Below are positions 63,055 through 64,000 of a DNA stretch of 64,000 bases, in pieces. The stretch comes from an uncultured Polaribacter sp. (GTDB taxonomy: Bacteria; Bacteroidota; Bacteroidia; Flavobacteriales; Flavobacteriaceae): assembly GCF_947497695.1 (NCBI RefSeq), contig NZ_CANMHM010000010.1:1-64000 (forward strand). The letters run 5' to 3'. The notes under the pieces are model-generated. The model was not told where the DNA came from, did not search any database, and was given only the letters and a program-made list of their open reading frames with translations. Positions within the stretch are counted from its first letter, which is position 1. Each line of letters starts with the position of its first letter. Both the position numbers and the translations under genes were made by a program.

Positions 63055-63150
63055 ACTGACTCAATTAATGTAAATACAGTCAACTAACTGACTTAATTTA
63101 TGTAAATACAGTCAACTAACTGACTTAATTTATGTAAATACAGTCAGTTT
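63055..63150. repeat. Three 32 bp iterons ahead of the AAA_14 ATPase gene
   Basis: Units ACTGACTCAATTAATGTAAA..., ACTGACTTAATTTATGTAAA... and again lie at 63055-63086, 63087-63118 and 63119-63150, each with ATACAGTCA near its end. Copies 2 and 3 are nearly identical; copy 1 differs at two bases. CAGTCA and TGACTT/ACTGAC around each junction form inverted pairs, as in an operator. They end 12 bp before the -7 promoter element. Confidence 0.9.
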
Positions 63151-63162
63151 TAAAATAAAATG

Positions 63163-63170
63163 TATCTTTG
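63163..63170 (+). promoter_or_regulatory. Promoter -7 element (TATCTTTG) 4 nt before the ATPase start
   Basis: An exact TAnnTTTG match followed by TTTT and the ATG at 63175. The iterons just upstream cover the expected -33 region, so a protein bound there would block or help polymerase. Confidence 0.6.
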
Positions 63171-63174
63171 TTTT

Positions 63175-64000
63175 ATGAAAACTGAAATAGAAAGAGCTGT
63201 AATTAATGAAGTTAACAGAAAAGCGCAACCTAATAAAGTAATTTTATTGGTAGGTGCAAGACGTGTTGGTAAAACCAGATTTATTAAAAAATATATAGAA
63301 AATTTTTCAGCAAATAAAGTTTTAAAATTAAACGGAGAAGATATTGATGATGCTAAATTATTAGAAAGAAAAAGTGTTGCAAACTACAAGCGTTTGTTAA
63401 ACGGAATAGAATTACTAGCTATAGATGAAGCTCAACACATACCAAACATTGGACTCATTTTAAAACTTATTATTGATGAAATTGAGGGCATCAAAATAAT
63501 TGTTACAGGTAGCTCTATGTTCGATCTAAACAACCAATTAGGTGAACCTTTGGTGGGCAGAAAATACACGATTTATATGTACTCCATAAGTCAGATTGAG
63601 TTTTCTAAAACTGAAAATTTTAAAATTACAACAGAAAAGTTAGAAGAACGATTGCTATTTGGTGGCTATCCAGAGCTAATTCATCTTCCAAAATGGAAAG
63701 ATAAACAAGAGTATTTACAAGAAATTATAAATGATTATTTACTAAAAGATATTTTAATTTTTCAAAACATAAAAAAGGCCGATAAAATATATAATTTATT
63801 ACGTTTATTAGCTTTTCAGGTAGGCAATGAAGTATCCTTGAATGAATTGGGCAATCAGTTACAAATTTCTAAAAATACTGTAGAAAATTATTTAGATTTA
63901 TTAACCAAAGTTTTCGTGGTTTTTAAAGTAGAAGGTTTTAGTAAAAATCTACGAAAAGAAGTTACAAAATCTAGCAAATGGTACTTTTATGATGTTGGGA
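63175..64000 (+). CDS. AAA_14 / DUF4143 ATPase (runs past the window end)
   Basis: The first 275 residues of a protein continuing past 64000. Walker A GARRVGKT is at 27-34, Walker B LLAIDEAQH near 79-87, and the sensor TGSS near 110. The following part, SISQIEFSKTENF, RLLFGGYPELIHLP and the LRLLAFQVGNEVSLNELGNQL winged-helix-like region, is the AAA_14 plus DUF4143 layout. These ATPases are widespread and uncharacterised. The frame stays open to the edge. The iterons and promoter directly upstream point to tight control. Confidence 0.9.
   Translation, partial: MKTEIERAVINEVNRKAQPNKVILLVGARRVGKTRFIKKYIENFSANKVLKLNGEDIDDAKLLERKSVANYKRLLNGIELLAIDEAQHIPNIGLILKLIIDEIEGIKIIVTGSSMFDLNNQLGEPLVGRKYTIYMYSISQIEFSKTENFKITTEKLEERLLFGGYPELIHLPKWKDKQEYLQEIINDYLLKDILIFQNIKKADKIYNLLRLLAFQVGNEVSLNELGNQLQISKNTVENYLDLLTKVFVVFKVEGFSKNLRKEVTKSSKWYFYDVG

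Noticed and set aside
63055..63150. CRISPR array or replication origin
   Set aside because: Only three direct copies with no spacers; no rep or dnaA gene and no DnaA boxes seen. An operator fits better.

Overview
This 64 kb window is a piece of a low-GC (roughly 30 percent) chromosome from a marine-type member of the Flavobacteriaceae (Bacteroidota), probably near Polaribacter or Tenacibaculum. The signs are a type IX secretion sorting tail, flavobacterial DUF families (DUF349, DUF368, DUF4252, DUF1573, DUF3276, DUF4295), OxyR/Dps pairing, menaquinone genes, almost no Shine-Dalgarno sequences, several TTG/GTG starts, and the Bacteroidota promoter -7 element TAnnTTTG ahead of many genes. No rRNA, tRNA, CRISPR array, prophage or intact insertion sequence was seen. 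The genus is an inference from gene content, not from a marker gene.

Layout. 1-2740: terminators, a DUF349 protein and a repeat-rich spacer. 2741-9537: a type I restriction-modification operon on the minus strand (hsdM, hsdS, an AlbA_2/ATPase gene, a 65 bp tandem repeat, hsdR), the clearest accessory locus. 9720-12390: aroE and two DUF368 membrane proteins. 12606-22247: a cysteine-cluster protein, an M1 aminopeptidase, a DUF4252 pair, a secreted metzincin protease with a type IX tail, an S41 protease lipoprotein and a patatin-like lipase. 22397-30313: peptidase T, a DUF2520/KdsC pair, Pcm, a Gfo/Idh/MocA oxidoreductase, a PagL-like lipid A deacylase, and divergent dps and oxyR. 30420-41149: holA, an HSDR_N protein, a glycosyltransferase, Sua5, a two-component system, and the nusB-DUF1573-yajC-ybbR-coaE run. 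41297-48604: an ABC exporter, a PUR-like protein, menF, a hotdog thioesterase and uvrB. 48740-58463: a surface VWA lipoprotein, menB, purU, cinA, the rpmB-rpmG-DUF4295-ftsY translation/SRP cluster and pyrD. 58596-64000: a sterol-desaturase-like protein, the muramidase namZ divergent from an FtsX-type permease, a second cysteine-cluster protein, and the start of an AAA_14/DUF4143 ATPase that runs off the window.

Most of the window is housekeeping. Interest lies in (i) the type I R-M island with its embedded AlbA_2 gene and tandem repeats, (ii) several families of palindromic intergenic repeats (the GGGCGTTCCC family in three copies, a terminal-inverted-repeat GCCACGAATTC family in three copies, a TTCCTGC/GCAGGAA hairpin in two copies), (iii) three decaying genes found by reading through stops and frameshifts (GxxExxY, DUF2200 and a small membrane protein), (iv) three 32 bp iterons in front of the AAA_14 gene, and (v) promoter elements placed only 4 nt before start codons, suggesting leaderless mRNAs. 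I found no convincing wholly new multi-gene system. The strongest candidates for new biology are the R-M-linked AlbA_2 gene and the iteron-controlled AAA_14 ATPase.
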